Below are positions 6,891-15,225 of a stretch of 50,526 nt of DNA, in pieces. The notes beneath the pieces are model-generated. The model did not search any database. It was not told where the DNA came from and worked only from the letters and a program-made list of their open reading frames with translations. The stretch lies in assembly GCA_964560765.1 (NCBI GenBank), contig CAZLMG010000030.1:1-50526 (forward strand). Direction: 5' to 3'. Within the stretch, counting starts at the first letter, position 1. Each line of letters opens with the position of its first letter. The translations under genes and the position numbers were made by a program. The DNA is from CAZLMG01 sp964560765 (GTDB lineage Bacteria > Bdellovibrionota_B > Oligoflexia > Oligoflexales > CAZLMG01).

Positions 6891-8435
6891 ATGCCTGTTG
6901 CCAATCGTCGAGCTAGAGGCAAGTTTTCAATCATTCTGGCCGCTGTTGCCGCAACGAGTTGCGGGAAATGGATGCCGCAGGGACTCGTGTCGCGCAAGGC
7001 ACCAGCCCAGCTGGACGATCAATCACGGGACGGCGCCGACCAAGCTACTTGCTTAGGAATTCGTTCCGGTACGCTCGTCGAGCCCGACTCCGAGTTTGCC
7101 GCGAAATACTCTTCGGTTGGCTCCATTGATGCGGATGGCGCGATCTGCACGGGCAATCTTATTGCTCCCAATGTTGTTTTGACGGCCGGCCATTGTGTGG
7201 AAGAAGTGACGCAGCCCGGTCCAAATCCAAACGATCCACCCGTACGACGGGCGAACCCACTGCGGACGGACCCCGCCTTGATTACGTTTACATTGGGTGA
7301 AAAGGTTCGCAGTATCGTCGATGTGATTTACTACCAAGATTCACCCTACCAAGATGTAGCCCTACTGGTCCTTGATGAAGCGTTTGATGAAACCGTAAGT
7401 TACTACGAGATGGTGCGCTCGCGCTTGACAGCAACGCAGGTGACCGAAGTGGTGATGATTGGTAACGGCGTCTTTACCGATGGCGCGAATACGGCAAATG
7501 CCTCGGTACTCGATTTGCGCGCTGGCACGGCAAACTTTGCCGGCTATACCAATACGAGCTTGTTTATCGATAGTGTGCCGAGTCTGCGTGTGACGCCAAA
7601 GGCTGCTGGGGGGCAGCTAGTCTGTCCGGGTGACTCAGGATCGTCGCTATTTTGGGACTCGCCAGCTCAACCTCGCATCACTGGCATTACGAGTTTCGGT
7701 AGCGTGGCGGATAATACGAATTCCATCACGGCTTGCGCGTCAGCCATCGACGCATTTTTTGTACCGGCAGACAGCATAGCCACTTGGGTGGATGCGCAGC
7801 TAGAAGCCCTGGAAGTGCAACCTGCTCGTCCAGCTGAATCGGTTATGGTAGCCACCATCACCAACTTAGAAAATGATACAGATGGCAAGATGCTGACCCT
7901 CGGCGGAATTGCCTATGTTAGCGACGGTCTCGGTTTGGCGCAAACGAGTCAGCAAGCCGTGCTTTGTTCGACAGAATGTCCCCCAGCATTGCTGCTGGCG
8001 GAGCCCGCCTTGAATGCACGTCTCGTCGTCAAATTACAGCAAGACGGCGGGCGGCTCATCGTGTCGGAGTTGAGTCCCTTGAATCAGCCGCGGCGCAGCA
8101 AGGTGCAATTCACCGCGACCATCAGCGACGCCACAGCAGATTTTGCCGATACTTTTGGACGTAGCCAGCGCTCCTTGCAGCTTATGGATGTGAAAGCCAC
8201 CGAGACGACTGCTTTGGCGCCGCAGTTTGCCGATGGTAAGATAACCGGCAACATTTGCATCAGCGGATGTGCGGAAACCACAACGTTGCCAGTAGGCTCA
8301 GAATTGAAGGATGGGCAAAAAATTACTGTAGCGGGCGAGTATATTACTGGCCAAGGTTTGTTTCTGCGCGATGTGAGTTTGGTCCCGGAAGTCGTAGAAG
8401 CCGAAGTTCCCAGCCAATGTGTACCCGCAGAATAA
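6891..8435 (+). CDS. Trypsin-like serine protease lipoprotein
   Basis: The start ATG has AGGAGG 8 bases upstream. The 514-residue product carries a lipoprotein signal ending ATSC (Cys24). Residues about 60-295 form a chymotrypsin-fold (S1) domain with an intact triad: His101 in TAGHC, Asp155 in YQDVALL and Ser249 in GDSG, with Cys86/Cys102-type disulfide positions. The C-terminal 200 residues form a separate beta-rich region with repeated VxVKL/VxFTAT strands, of no family I recognise; it may be a binding or anchoring domain. The enzyme probably works in the periplasm or on the outer surface. A weak hairpin follows at 8446-8463. Confidence 0.85.
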   Translation: MPVANRRARGKFSIILAAVAATSCGKWMPQGLVSRKAPAQLDDQSRDGADQATCLGIRSGTLVEPDSEFAAKYSSVGSIDADGAICTGNLIAPNVVLTAGHCVEEVTQPGPNPNDPPVRRANPLRTDPALITFTLGEKVRSIVDVIYYQDSPYQDVALLVLDEAFDETVSYYEMVRSRLTATQVTEVVMIGNGVFTDGANTANASVLDLRAGTANFAGYTNTSLFIDSVPSLRVTPKAAGGQLVCPGDSGSSLFWDSPAQPRITGITSFGSVADNTNSITACASAIDAFFVPADSIATWVDAQLEALEVQPARPAESVMVATITNLENDTDGKMLTLGGIAYVSDGLGLAQTSQQAVLCSTECPPALLLAEPALNARLVVKLQQDGGRLIVSELSPLNQPRRSKVQFTATISDATADFADTFGRSQRSLQLMDVKATETTALAPQFADGKITGNICISGCAETTTLPVGSELKDGQKITVAGEYITGQGLFLRDVSLVPEVVEAEVPSQCVPAE

Positions 8436-8445
8436 CAATATAACT

Positions 8446-8463
8446 GGCTCGCGATGACGAGCC
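8446..8463 (+). terminator. Weak hairpin after the protease gene
   Basis: GGCTCG (8446-8451) pairs with CGAGCC (8458-8463) around a 6-base loop, 10 bases after the stop codon. The tail TTGATGATT is only partly T-rich, so termination is uncertain. Confidence 0.3.
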
Positions 8464-8511
8464 TTGATGATTATCGACCAGGTCAGCAACTTGCGCTAAT
8501 ATTTAAGCATC

Positions 8512-8531
8512 GTCAACCAACTGAGGTTGAC
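8512..8531 (+). promoter_or_regulatory. Hairpin holding the ribosome site of the broken gene at 8532
   Basis: GTCAACC (8512-8518) is perfectly complementary to GGTTGAC (8525-8531) with a 6-base loop. The right arm and loop contain the GAGGT Shine-Dalgarno-like bases, and the ATG at 8532 follows immediately. The hairpin could mask the ribosome site; since the gene appears dead this may be a relic. Confidence 0.4.
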
Positions 8532-8865
8532 ATGCTGTAGCGCTTTTTGCTGGCTTTCGTCTTCTTGTCGCATACCGGTCACGCTTTTCAGATTTACCAA
8601 GATTGTAGCGAGCGTATTCATCCCGAGTACAAGTCGTTTACCTACTTTCTCAGTTCGACATATTACAATTTCTGGTCTGACTTGATGCCACCGGAGCAGA
8701 GCGCGCACAAAGAGGACGATGACGAGGGGCGCAAACGGTATCAATGCGGGGTTATTGCGGATCACGTTGGCGCCTCCCATCGGAGGGGACGTAGTCTACT
8801 GCTTCGGCTCATGCCATTGGCCTTGGCCTATTGCAGGCAACGCAGCTGAACGCAGCTTGTGCTGA
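8532..8865 (+). pseudogene. Small secreted protein gene broken by an amber codon and a frameshift
   Basis: ATG 8532 follows a GAGGT ribosome site, but codon 3 is TAG. After it the same frame encodes a perfect signal peptide (RFLLAFVFLSHTGHA) and a mature part FQIYQDCSERIHPEYKSF and on to about 8720. From about 8720 the coding-like reading moves to the +1 frame, giving IGGDVVYCFGSCHWPWPIAG and a TGA at 8863-8865. The FGSC...PW pattern recalls the FGSCGGGECPWG of the protein encoded at 10405, so both may share a domain. A minus-strand frame at 8496-8780 with a membrane-like start also exists, but I judge the plus reading better because of the signal peptide. An assembly error would be an alternative cause for the frame change. 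Confidence 0.45.
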
Positions 8866-9105
8866 GTGCTGGCGATATCTTGTGGCACTGGGAATGCTGA
8901 TGCCTCAGCACAGCAGTGAATCCTTCTGGAGACGTGGCCGCAGGTCATTTGCGGTCACCAGCTAAGTCCCCATCTTACTACCAACGCCGAATTCATAGAC
9001 GTTTATCACGAAAAATCAGTCGTGAGTTATCTGGCATCGGCATTGCACTATGCCGGCCGCTCCGGCGTAGTGGTTACGTGCGGGCGTGGATATTTCGGGA
9101 GGTTG

Positions 9106-10188
9106 ATGATGAAGAGCTTTGTTAAGTTGACCGGGCCGTTGCTAGTTCTATCGGCTGTAGGCGCCTGCGCGGCACAGTATCATGCGGTTGCCGTTGCTTC
9201 TGAGCATGAGCAAAATGCACAGGCGGAGTCTCAGGCACCAGTCGTGCAGACTTCACAAGTCGAAGTTTGGGACTTGGGAGCGATCAATGCTAGCCTAAGG
9301 ACGGCGCTTGAAGAGTTTAGCAGCCGCAATGACACCATCGAACGCTTGTCGTACTCGCTCAATTCGGAGGAGACCGACATCAATGCTGACCGCTTTGCGT
9401 TTGATGTGGAACTAGCTCTCGCCAAAACTCCATGGTCGGATCAGCGCTTGGATGCAACCGGGCACTTGATACTGTCGACGAACTTGGCTGACAAGTCCGA
9501 GCGCGGCTTCACTCTATCGGTGCAAGGTGCTGTTGAGCATGCCGATATTCTGGCCATGTTGAAGTATAGGATGAAGAGGCTGTCCGCCTGCGATCGCGAG
9601 CGAACCATCGACGGTGCCGCTGGCATGCTTTGGAAGCGTCATTGCGCGCATATGGCAGAGACACTTGAGGTCACGACGATAGAGGCACTCTATGAGCACC
9701 TAAGCGAGAAGTTTGCGTCACATCGAACTGAGGTTGCGACTTATCTGCAGACTTTGAAGGCGGAATTGGCCGATCGCGACACGGTACAGCAGGTTGCAGA
9801 CGAGGATGTTGTAGCTGAGCTGTTGCGAGTCCACATTGCGCGTGCTGAGAGTTTGCAAGCGTTTCTCAATAATGTGGAGCTGACCCGCACTGAGACGGGG
9901 TTCGCTCTATCGTTGCCGGCATTCGATGAATGCCCGTACCTGGGTTCGACTGGATTTCGCATTGACGTAACTCAAGAATCAGCTAACCTCGCCGGCGATC
10001 TGCACATCAAGATGGGAAAGTCCTTGTATGCGGCATCTCGGCCGATGTTGCATGAAATACTACGTGGCTTAGAGAGTGGCGACGCAACAGCGATGAAGTT
10101 GGTGCAAATGGATGCGCAGAAATTCGCGGGCTGGCTCGCATTGCAAATGGACAGTGACGAGGCGGTGGCGCTTGCTCTGAGTAAGTAG
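9106..10188 (+). CDS. Lipoprotein of unknown function
   Basis: The start is ATGATG at 9106, preceded by GGGAGG; an upstream in-frame start at 9022 would precede the signal peptide and lacks a ribosome site. The 360-residue product has a lipobox ending AVGAC. The mature chain is rich in Glu, Ala and Leu, with a long helical middle (residues roughly 180-270) and alternating strands before it that include DVELALAKTPW and GHLILSTNLADKS. The shape resembles a helical periplasmic protein, but I recognise no family. It is a single gene followed by a striking 16-bp hairpin at 10214-10264. Confidence 0.6.
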   Translation: MMKSFVKLTGPLLVLSAVGACAAQYHAVAVASEHEQNAQAESQAPVVQTSQVEVWDLGAINASLRTALEEFSSRNDTIERLSYSLNSEETDINADRFAFDVELALAKTPWSDQRLDATGHLILSTNLADKSERGFTLSVQGAVEHADILAMLKYRMKRLSACDRERTIDGAAGMLWKRHCAHMAETLEVTTIEALYEHLSEKFASHRTEVATYLQTLKAELADRDTVQQVADEDVVAELLRVHIARAESLQAFLNNVELTRTETGFALSLPAFDECPYLGSTGFRIDVTQESANLAGDLHIKMGKSLYAASRPMLHEILRGLESGDATAMKLVQMDAQKFAGWLALQMDSDEAVALALSK

Positions 10189-10213
10189 GTTTGAACTGAC
10201 TGGTGCCGTTAAC

Positions 10214-10264
10214 TGTGCTTTGGGTACCCCTAAGCGATCTGGGGTACCGGGTACCCAAAGCACA
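10214..10264. terminator. 16-bp perfect hairpin with three GGTACC sites
   Basis: TGTGCTTTGGGTACCC (10214-10229) is perfectly complementary to 10249-10264. The 19-base loop includes a second GGGGTACC, so an alternative shorter stem with the left arm (GGTACCCC with GGGGTACC) is possible. It starts 26 bases after the stop of the lipoprotein gene. The tail is TTTCAC, not a long U tract. It may act as a terminator or a two-state structure, or be the footprint of a small palindromic repeat. Confidence 0.55.
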
Positions 10265-10404
10265 TTTCACGGCGTCAGTTTAGGGAAGTCACTTGCCATT
10301 TTTGTCTTCATTGCGCTAGTACCATGCATGCAGCGCTGCTGCAGAACTTGCGGTCATATACATTTACATTTCAGATTGTGTCGCTTCAAAGACGGGTGCG
10401 TAGA

Positions 10405-11118
10405 ATGTTCAAATACTTTGCATACTTGATGGTGCTGGTGCTTTTACAAACTTTCCTTCCGCTCTCTCAGGCGAATGCCTGCATCCGGCAAATTCCGCGC
10501 GAGGCGGTGTTGGACCGTTATGTGGCTGCGCTCGAAGCCAAGTTAGGTATCGCCATCAGCGAGAGTGCCATCCAAAGCATATCCAAGCCGCAGCTGATGC
10601 ATTTACGACCTTTGCAGCCCGACTGTCGAGGTTTGGCATTTGCCTTTTATATTTCAAAGTTTCGCTTCGCTGCCGCACAAGAGGGGCGTCAATGTCTGTA
10701 CGACGGTACCATCTTGCTGAAAGGCGTCGAACCCACTGCAGAAATTGACGTGCACTACGATCTGGTCTGCCGCGGTAGCGGTTTGGAGCCAACGCCGCCG
10801 ACGGCCGGGTTGGCTAGTCTTGCTGGCGTGTGGATGCGCACAGGTGCTGAAGGAGCTTTGGCCCGCATCGTTATCGATAGCCAGCGCCGAACGGTTCGTG
10901 TTTTTGGCAGTTGCGGTGGTGGCGAGTGCCCCTGGGGTGAGCAGGCGGCACCGAACCTTGCTGCCGACGGATCATTGACGGTGCAATACCTTGATGCTTC
11001 AGGGGAAACGACTCTGCGAATGCGACTGCAGGGTGAACATCTAGAAGTGCACATGCGGAAGATTTACCAAAATGCGCCCGGGCGGCCCCTGGAGATGACG
11101 GAGTACTTTCGGCGTTAG
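10405..11118 (+). CDS. Secreted protein with lipocalin/avidin-like C-terminal domain
   Basis: The chosen start at 10405 gives a 237-residue protein whose first residues form a signal peptide (FKYFAYLMVLVLLQTFLPLSQANA). The open frame reaches 27 codons further upstream, before the signal. Residues about 28-145 contain six Cys and no known motif. Residues about 150-237 read LAGVW...RIVID...VRVFGSCGGGECPWGE...LEVHM, a pattern of an eight-stranded beta-barrel domain found in many uncharacterised exported proteins (L-x-G-x-W then W/FG-x-C...C-x-WG). A ligand-binding role is likely but the ligand is unknown. The tgt fusion gene starts 48 bases downstream and could be co-transcribed. Confidence 0.6.
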   Translation: MFKYFAYLMVLVLLQTFLPLSQANACIRQIPREAVLDRYVAALEAKLGIAISESAIQSISKPQLMHLRPLQPDCRGLAFAFYISKFRFAAAQEGRQCLYDGTILLKGVEPTAEIDVHYDLVCRGSGLEPTPPTAGLASLAGVWMRTGAEGALARIVIDSQRRTVRVFGSCGGGECPWGEQAAPNLAADGSLTVQYLDASGETTLRMRLQGEHLEVHMRKIYQNAPGRPLEMTEYFRR

Positions 11119-11121
11119 GTA

Positions 11122-11163
11122 GGTTTCTCATTGAAACCGCCGCCGTTGCCGTGTTAGGCAACG
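11122..11163 (+). promoter_or_regulatory. Two tandem hairpins in front of the tgt fusion gene
   Basis: GGTTTC (11122-11127) pairs with GAAACC (11133-11138), and CGTTGCC (11144-11150) pairs with GGCAACG (11157-11163). The second stem ends three bases before the ATG at 11167, and no Shine-Dalgarno site lies between. They could influence initiation or end the upstream transcript. They do not match the preQ1 riboswitch consensus. Confidence 0.35.
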
Positions 11164-11166
11164 AAA

Positions 11167-13203
11167 ATGCTAGGTTACCGCGCCCAATTCGAAGTTCTCG
11201 ATCGAGATCCTGCCTGCAATGCCCGTCTGGGCCGTTTGCACACCCGCCGCGGCGTGGTTGAAACGCCGATCTTTATGCCGGTAGGAACACAGGCCACGGT
11301 TCGCGGAATGACTGTTGAAGACCTGAAAGCCTGCCGGGCGCAAATCTTACTCGCCAATACTTATCACCTGATTCTTCGTCCAGGATTAGATGTCTTTCAG
11401 AAGTTCGGCGGCATTCATCAGCTGATGAATTGGCATGGCCCGGTGCTGACCGACTCAGGAGGATTTCAAATCTTCTCATTGCCGAATCAACGGCAAATGA
11501 CGGAGGAGGGCGCCGTCTTCACCTCCCATGTCGATGGTCGGCGCGTGCATCTGAGTCCGGAATCGAGTATTGCTGCTCAGCGCGCCATCAACAGCGACAT
11601 CATGATGGTGCTCGATGAATGTGTGCCTTCGACATGTGACTACACCACCGCAAGAAATGCCATGGAGTTGACGCACCGCTGGGCGTTGCGAAGTTTGGCA
11701 GCGCGCGGCGACTCTGATCAAGCCATTTTTGGTATCGTGCAGGGGGCTTGTTTTGAGGACCTGCGGCAATGCAGTGCCGACTTCCTCAGTCAGCACGCGT
11801 TTGATGGTTTTGCCATCGGCGGACTCGCTGTCGGCGAGACGCAGGACCAGCGTCGTGACTTTACCGAGTTGAGCTGCTCGCTGATGCCCCATGACAAGCC
11901 GCGCTACTTGATGGGTGTTGGCACACCTGTGGACTTGCTGGAAGCGATCTACCGCGGTGTCGATATGTTTGATTGCATTATGCCGGGAGCTCACGCCCAG
12001 CAGGGGACGGCATTCAGCTTCGAGGGGGTTGTGCGTATGCGGCGCGGCGCCTATCGCCTAGATGAATCTCCGATCAGCGCCACATGCGAATGCTACACTT
12101 GCAAGAACTATTCACGGGCTTACATTCACCACCTGGCCAAGGCGAAAGAGGGCCTGGGCTGGCGATTGATTGCCTTTCACAACTATCATTTTTATTTGGA
12201 GCTCATGCGGCTAGTGCGCAGCATGATCGCCGACAAAACCTTTGCAAAAAACTACTCGGGCCTCGTGAGTGCGTTGGGGCAATTTGATATCAGCTATCCA
12301 GCAACTGCCGATCAACCTCGACCCAAGGCACCGGCAAGGGAGCGCCGCTTGAATCGGTTTCAGGTGCTGTTAGTCGGCGAGCACCCAAATCAGCAGGGTT
12401 TCATCCACGACGAGGCCACTGGCGAGCAAATGCATCGCGGGCAAAACCCGGATCACGAGGCTCATCGACTCTATGTGGAACAGACGGGTCTGGTGGATCT
12501 CATGGGTGCGTCAAAGCATTCTGAGCTCGTGATTTGGGACCTGGGAATGGGCGCGGCCCACAATGCCATGGCGGTTTTGCGGGCCGCGGAATCCATCGCT
12601 GCAGATGCGCTACGGCGGAAGGTCAAGATCTATAGCTTTGAAAATGATCTCGATTCTCTGCGCTTGGCGGTAAAGTATGCCAAACATTTTCCGCATCTCT
12701 TTCATCGGGCGCCCAAAAAGATTTTGCAAGATGGTCAGTTTGAACACGACAAGTTGGCGTTAAGTTGGCAGCTGTTCGAAGGTGATTTTCGCGAAACGAT
12801 CACGAGTGCGGAGAGTCCGGATGTGGTTCTGTTTGACCCTTTTTCGACGCAATCGAATCCGGAAATTTGGCAATTGGACTTTGTGTCACGCTTGCGACAG
12901 CAAGCAGGCAGCAAGTCGTTCATTATGAGTACGTACTCGTCAGCGACGGCTTTTCGTGCCGCGCTGCTTGCCGCTGGTTATTGGGTCTTTGAGGGTAGGA
13001 ACCTCAGTGATACGCGTGGCTCGACCTATGCGTTTTCGCATCCCCATGCCGAGCACCCGCGGTGGCAACCTGAACAAAAACTGGATCAGCGTTGGCTAGA
13101 GCGGTGGCGCCGCAGCTCGGCTAAGTTTCCCACCGGTCTAGAGCCAGAGCGGCATGCCGATTTCTCGGAACGGGTGGAGTCTGCCCCTCAGTTTCAGTGG
13201 TAG
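11167..13203 (+). CDS. tgt: tRNA-guanine transglycosylase fused to MnmC-like (DUF752) methyltransferase
   Basis: The 678-residue product joins two tRNA wobble-base enzymes. Residues 1-370 are a bacterial Tgt TIM barrel, which exchanges G34 for preQ1 in the queuosine pathway: Asp96 (TDSGGFQ), Asp150-Glu-Cys152, GGLAVGE (218-224), the nucleophile Asp269 (DMFDC) and zinc ligands Cys307, Cys309, Cys312 and His338. The loop after the nucleophile is PGAHAQQG instead of the usual PTRxxRNG, so two arginines that bind the anticodon loop in the Zymomonas enzyme are replaced. Residues about 395-665 are a methyltransferase: WDLGMGAAHNA (SAM loop), DP-x4-SNPEIW (557-568) and a C-terminal STYSSATAFRAALLAAG, all typical of the MnmC/DUF752 family, which methylates U34 side chains in other tRNAs. 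A normal Tgt has about 375 residues. Confidence 0.85.
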   Translation: MLGYRAQFEVLDRDPACNARLGRLHTRRGVVETPIFMPVGTQATVRGMTVEDLKACRAQILLANTYHLILRPGLDVFQKFGGIHQLMNWHGPVLTDSGGFQIFSLPNQRQMTEEGAVFTSHVDGRRVHLSPESSIAAQRAINSDIMMVLDECVPSTCDYTTARNAMELTHRWALRSLAARGDSDQAIFGIVQGACFEDLRQCSADFLSQHAFDGFAIGGLAVGETQDQRRDFTELSCSLMPHDKPRYLMGVGTPVDLLEAIYRGVDMFDCIMPGAHAQQGTAFSFEGVVRMRRGAYRLDESPISATCECYTCKNYSRAYIHHLAKAKEGLGWRLIAFHNYHFYLELMRLVRSMIADKTFAKNYSGLVSALGQFDISYPATADQPRPKAPARERRLNRFQVLLVGEHPNQQGFIHDEATGEQMHRGQNPDHEAHRLYVEQTGLVDLMGASKHSELVIWDLGMGAAHNAMAVLRAAESIAADALRRKVKIYSFENDLDSLRLAVKYAKHFPHLFHRAPKKILQDGQFEHDKLALSWQLFEGDFRETITSAESPDVVLFDPFSTQSNPEIWQLDFVSRLRQQAGSKSFIMSTYSSATAFRAALLAAGYWVFEGRNLSDTRGSTYAFSHPHAEHPRWQPEQKLDQRWLERWRRSSAKFPTGLEPERHADFSERVESAPQFQW

Positions 13204-13225
13204 ACCCCACCATCCGATCATGTGA

Positions 13226-13894
13226 TTACTTGGAAAAGGTCACCGAGAGTGCGGGTGCGTTAATGCAGATGGTAAAGTCATCATTACAATCATCGTACTT
13301 ATCGCCTTGATTCATGCCTTCTCCAGGTACTTTCACTTCTGCATTCGTCAACCCAGTCTCTACGAGGCCACTCAGGGAATAGTTCAATGTTAAGGTGACG
13401 CGTTCGCCCTCGCCTAACTTTAGCGGCGGATCGATGGCGGCCGACCACTCAGTGAGAAGGGCAGGAAAGGCTCTCTCCTCAACATCCGCGTGTGCCCATG
13501 TCACGTTATCGTATGTGTTGGCTCCGCCTTGCTGGCCCCCGAGCAGGGCAAGGTCCAAGCGGTCATAGGATACTGGCAGCGCCTTGACATCTTGGCTATT
13601 CAGTTCAGCGTTGACTTCGTCGGCCGGCCGATTCAGATCGAAATAGTCAGGATCGGCAGCGGCACACGCCGCATCGTCCGAAACTGAGCCCACGATGGCA
13701 CCATCATCAGAGGTTTTTATGCTCGTGCACTTTGGATTGCCCCAGAGTATCGCTGACTCCCCCGGGTTGACTGACTTTAGAATAATGTGAGCGATGACTG
13801 TCTTGTAGATCCATCTAAGGTGAAATATACTTAGTGGCATGATAGCACACCCCGCTCGCAAGAAAGAAGAAAACCTTCCGGACGTGCGTATCAC
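13226..13894 (-). CDS. Unknown protein, last gene of the tautomerase-acyltransferase operon
   Basis: The frame starts with GTG at 13894, whose last two bases overlap the TGA stop of the acyltransferase gene (GTGA), suggesting translational coupling. An ATG at 13840 with GGGGTG upstream is an alternative start. The chain (222 or about 204 residues) has no clear signal peptide at either start, although the acidic, Cys-containing, beta-rich body (KLGEGERVTLTLNYS, DDCNDDFTICI) looks like an exported domain. The N-terminus appears to begin inside a domain, so the gene may have lost its original signal-encoding start. No family recognised. Confidence 0.5.
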   Translation of the reverse strand: MIRTSGRFSSFLRAGCAIMPLSIFHLRWIYKTVIAHIILKSVNPGESAILWGNPKCTSIKTSDDGAIVGSVSDDAACAAADPDYFDLNRPADEVNAELNSQDVKALPVSYDRLDLALLGGQQGGANTYDNVTWAHADVEERAFPALLTEWSAAIDPPLKLGEGERVTLTLNYSLSGLVETGLTNAEVKVPGEGMNQGDKYDDCNDDFTICINAPALSVTFSK

Positions 13895-15225
13895 TGCAAA
13901 GAATTAAGGAGTTCGATAGCTCGTCGTTCAGAAAGCGCAGCGGGGTCATAATGGAGAGTGATCATGGTTTTTTGGGCCTCAGTGGCCACACCGAAGGCGG
14001 CCGCTGTACCTTGGCGAATGGGGGGGAGGAGCTCCAAACTCATGAGGCGCAAATTGTCTGCGCGAATGCAACCGCATTGATCGCGAGCCAATAGGGAAGT
14101 GGCTAGGGGCCGGCCAAGGTTACTCAAGACGGCGGTCGTATGGCAGTGGTCCGGGTGGCGCGAGCGCGTTAAGTAGGACATACCGCGAGGTAAACAACCT
14201 GCAGCGCGCAGAGCCGAGATCATAGCGTAGCCCATGCCATACTTCTTGATGGTGGCTGTTTCCTGAATGATCGAAGTGATGAGATCGGCACTAGGAACGG
14301 TCAAAGGCGGCCTGCGATCCAAAAAGCACATGCTGACGATGTTAGCGGCGGGCATCGCGCGGTCATGGTCTTGGCGCATGTTGAGCGGCATGGCGATGCG
14401 CACGGTCCGACTCTCCGGACTTTCCCTCCGCCAACGCCAGATTCCAACAAACAGCCTTGCCAGCAACGCATCGTTGAGCGTTCCGCCATGATTACGAGCA
14501 TCTCTTTGCAGCTCATTTATCGCGTCAGGCGATAGAGCCAACTGACAACTTGCTGGATAGGAAATGGTCGAGGTATCAGCAATGCTGCCGGGGTCTACGA
14601 GCTGCGCTGGTTTGCCGTGTAAAAAGCGCAGAATGCGCGCAAGATCTCTGCCGATTCGCATCAAGCGATGTCTTGTCGAAAGATGAAATGTGCCACGCTG
14701 CGCCAGCAATGAGGCGTCAATATTTCGGGCGCGCTCGGGAGTGCCGCCGTATTGCGCTAGAATATCTTCCACAAGTTGCACAGCACCCATGCCGTCCAAA
14801 ACTGCGTGATGGCACTGCAGCAAAAACTCTGAGCCGTCGCTTGATGTCTGAACAAAGAGCCGAATCCCCGATTCTCGCTGCAGGTCGATACCTCGTCGAC
14901 CCTGCGGAAAGGGGAGTTCCTCACCCATGCGACTCCAAAATAGGGGCAACGGACCATTGGTATTTTCCGGGACAATCCACTGCAGCTTCTTGGTCGGGCC
15001 GCGGACATCTCCGCGAATCAGTCGCGTCGTTAACGGATGCCGCGATAGGGACCAGTCGAAGGCCGTTTCCAGTTTAGCTTTGTCAGGCACCCCATCAACG
15101 TTGACGCGCAGCCAAAACGTCATGGGAAAACTCGGGTCCGAATCATCGGCCAGCATATAATGCTCGAAAGCAACAAGTGGAATGGGTGCCCGCTCGTCTT
15201 TGGATTTTTGGCCCGGACTTCTCAT
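13891..15225 (-). CDS. Condensation-fold acyltransferase (WES/PapA/NRPS-C-like)
   Basis: The 444-residue cytoplasmic protein has the acyltransferase motif His139-His140-x3-Asp144-Gly145 (HHAVLDG), the hallmark of the chloramphenicol-acetyltransferase/condensation superfamily that includes wax ester synthases, PapA and NRPS condensation domains. The opening PLVAFEHYMLADDSD and the segment MPLNMRQDHDRAMPAANIVS resemble the second half of these enzymes, where the solvent-channel motif lies. It should transfer an acyl group from a thioester to a hydroxyl or amine; which donor and acceptor is not visible. Its ATG overlaps the TGA of the upstream tautomerase gene (ATGA), so the two are translated together. 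Confidence 0.75.
   Translation of the reverse strand: MRSPGQKSKDERAPIPLVAFEHYMLADDSDPSFPMTFWLRVNVDGVPDKAKLETAFDWSLSRHPLTTRLIRGDVRGPTKKLQWIVPENTNGPLPLFWSRMGEELPFPQGRRGIDLQRESGIRLFVQTSSDGSEFLLQCHHAVLDGMGAVQLVEDILAQYGGTPERARNIDASLLAQRGTFHLSTRHRLMRIGRDLARILRFLHGKPAQLVDPGSIADTSTISYPASCQLALSPDAINELQRDARNHGGTLNDALLARLFVGIWRWRRESPESRTVRIAMPLNMRQDHDRAMPAANIVSMCFLDRRPPLTVPSADLITSIIQETATIKKYGMGYAMISALRAAGCLPRGMSYLTRSRHPDHCHTTAVLSNLGRPLATSLLARDQCGCIRADNLRLMSLELLPPIRQGTAAAFGVATEAQKTMITLHYDPAALSERRAIELLNSLQ

Noticed and set aside
8496..8780. Minus-strand ORF with a membrane-like N-terminus
   Set aside because: It opposes a plus-strand reading that has a ribosome site, a signal peptide and neighbour-like codons; the first half looks hydrophobic only as a mirror of the plus strand.
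11119..11166. preQ1 riboswitch in front of the tgt fusion gene
   Set aside because: There are two hairpins, but the C-rich loop and A-rich pairing tail of preQ1-I are missing, and the second stem abuts the start codon.
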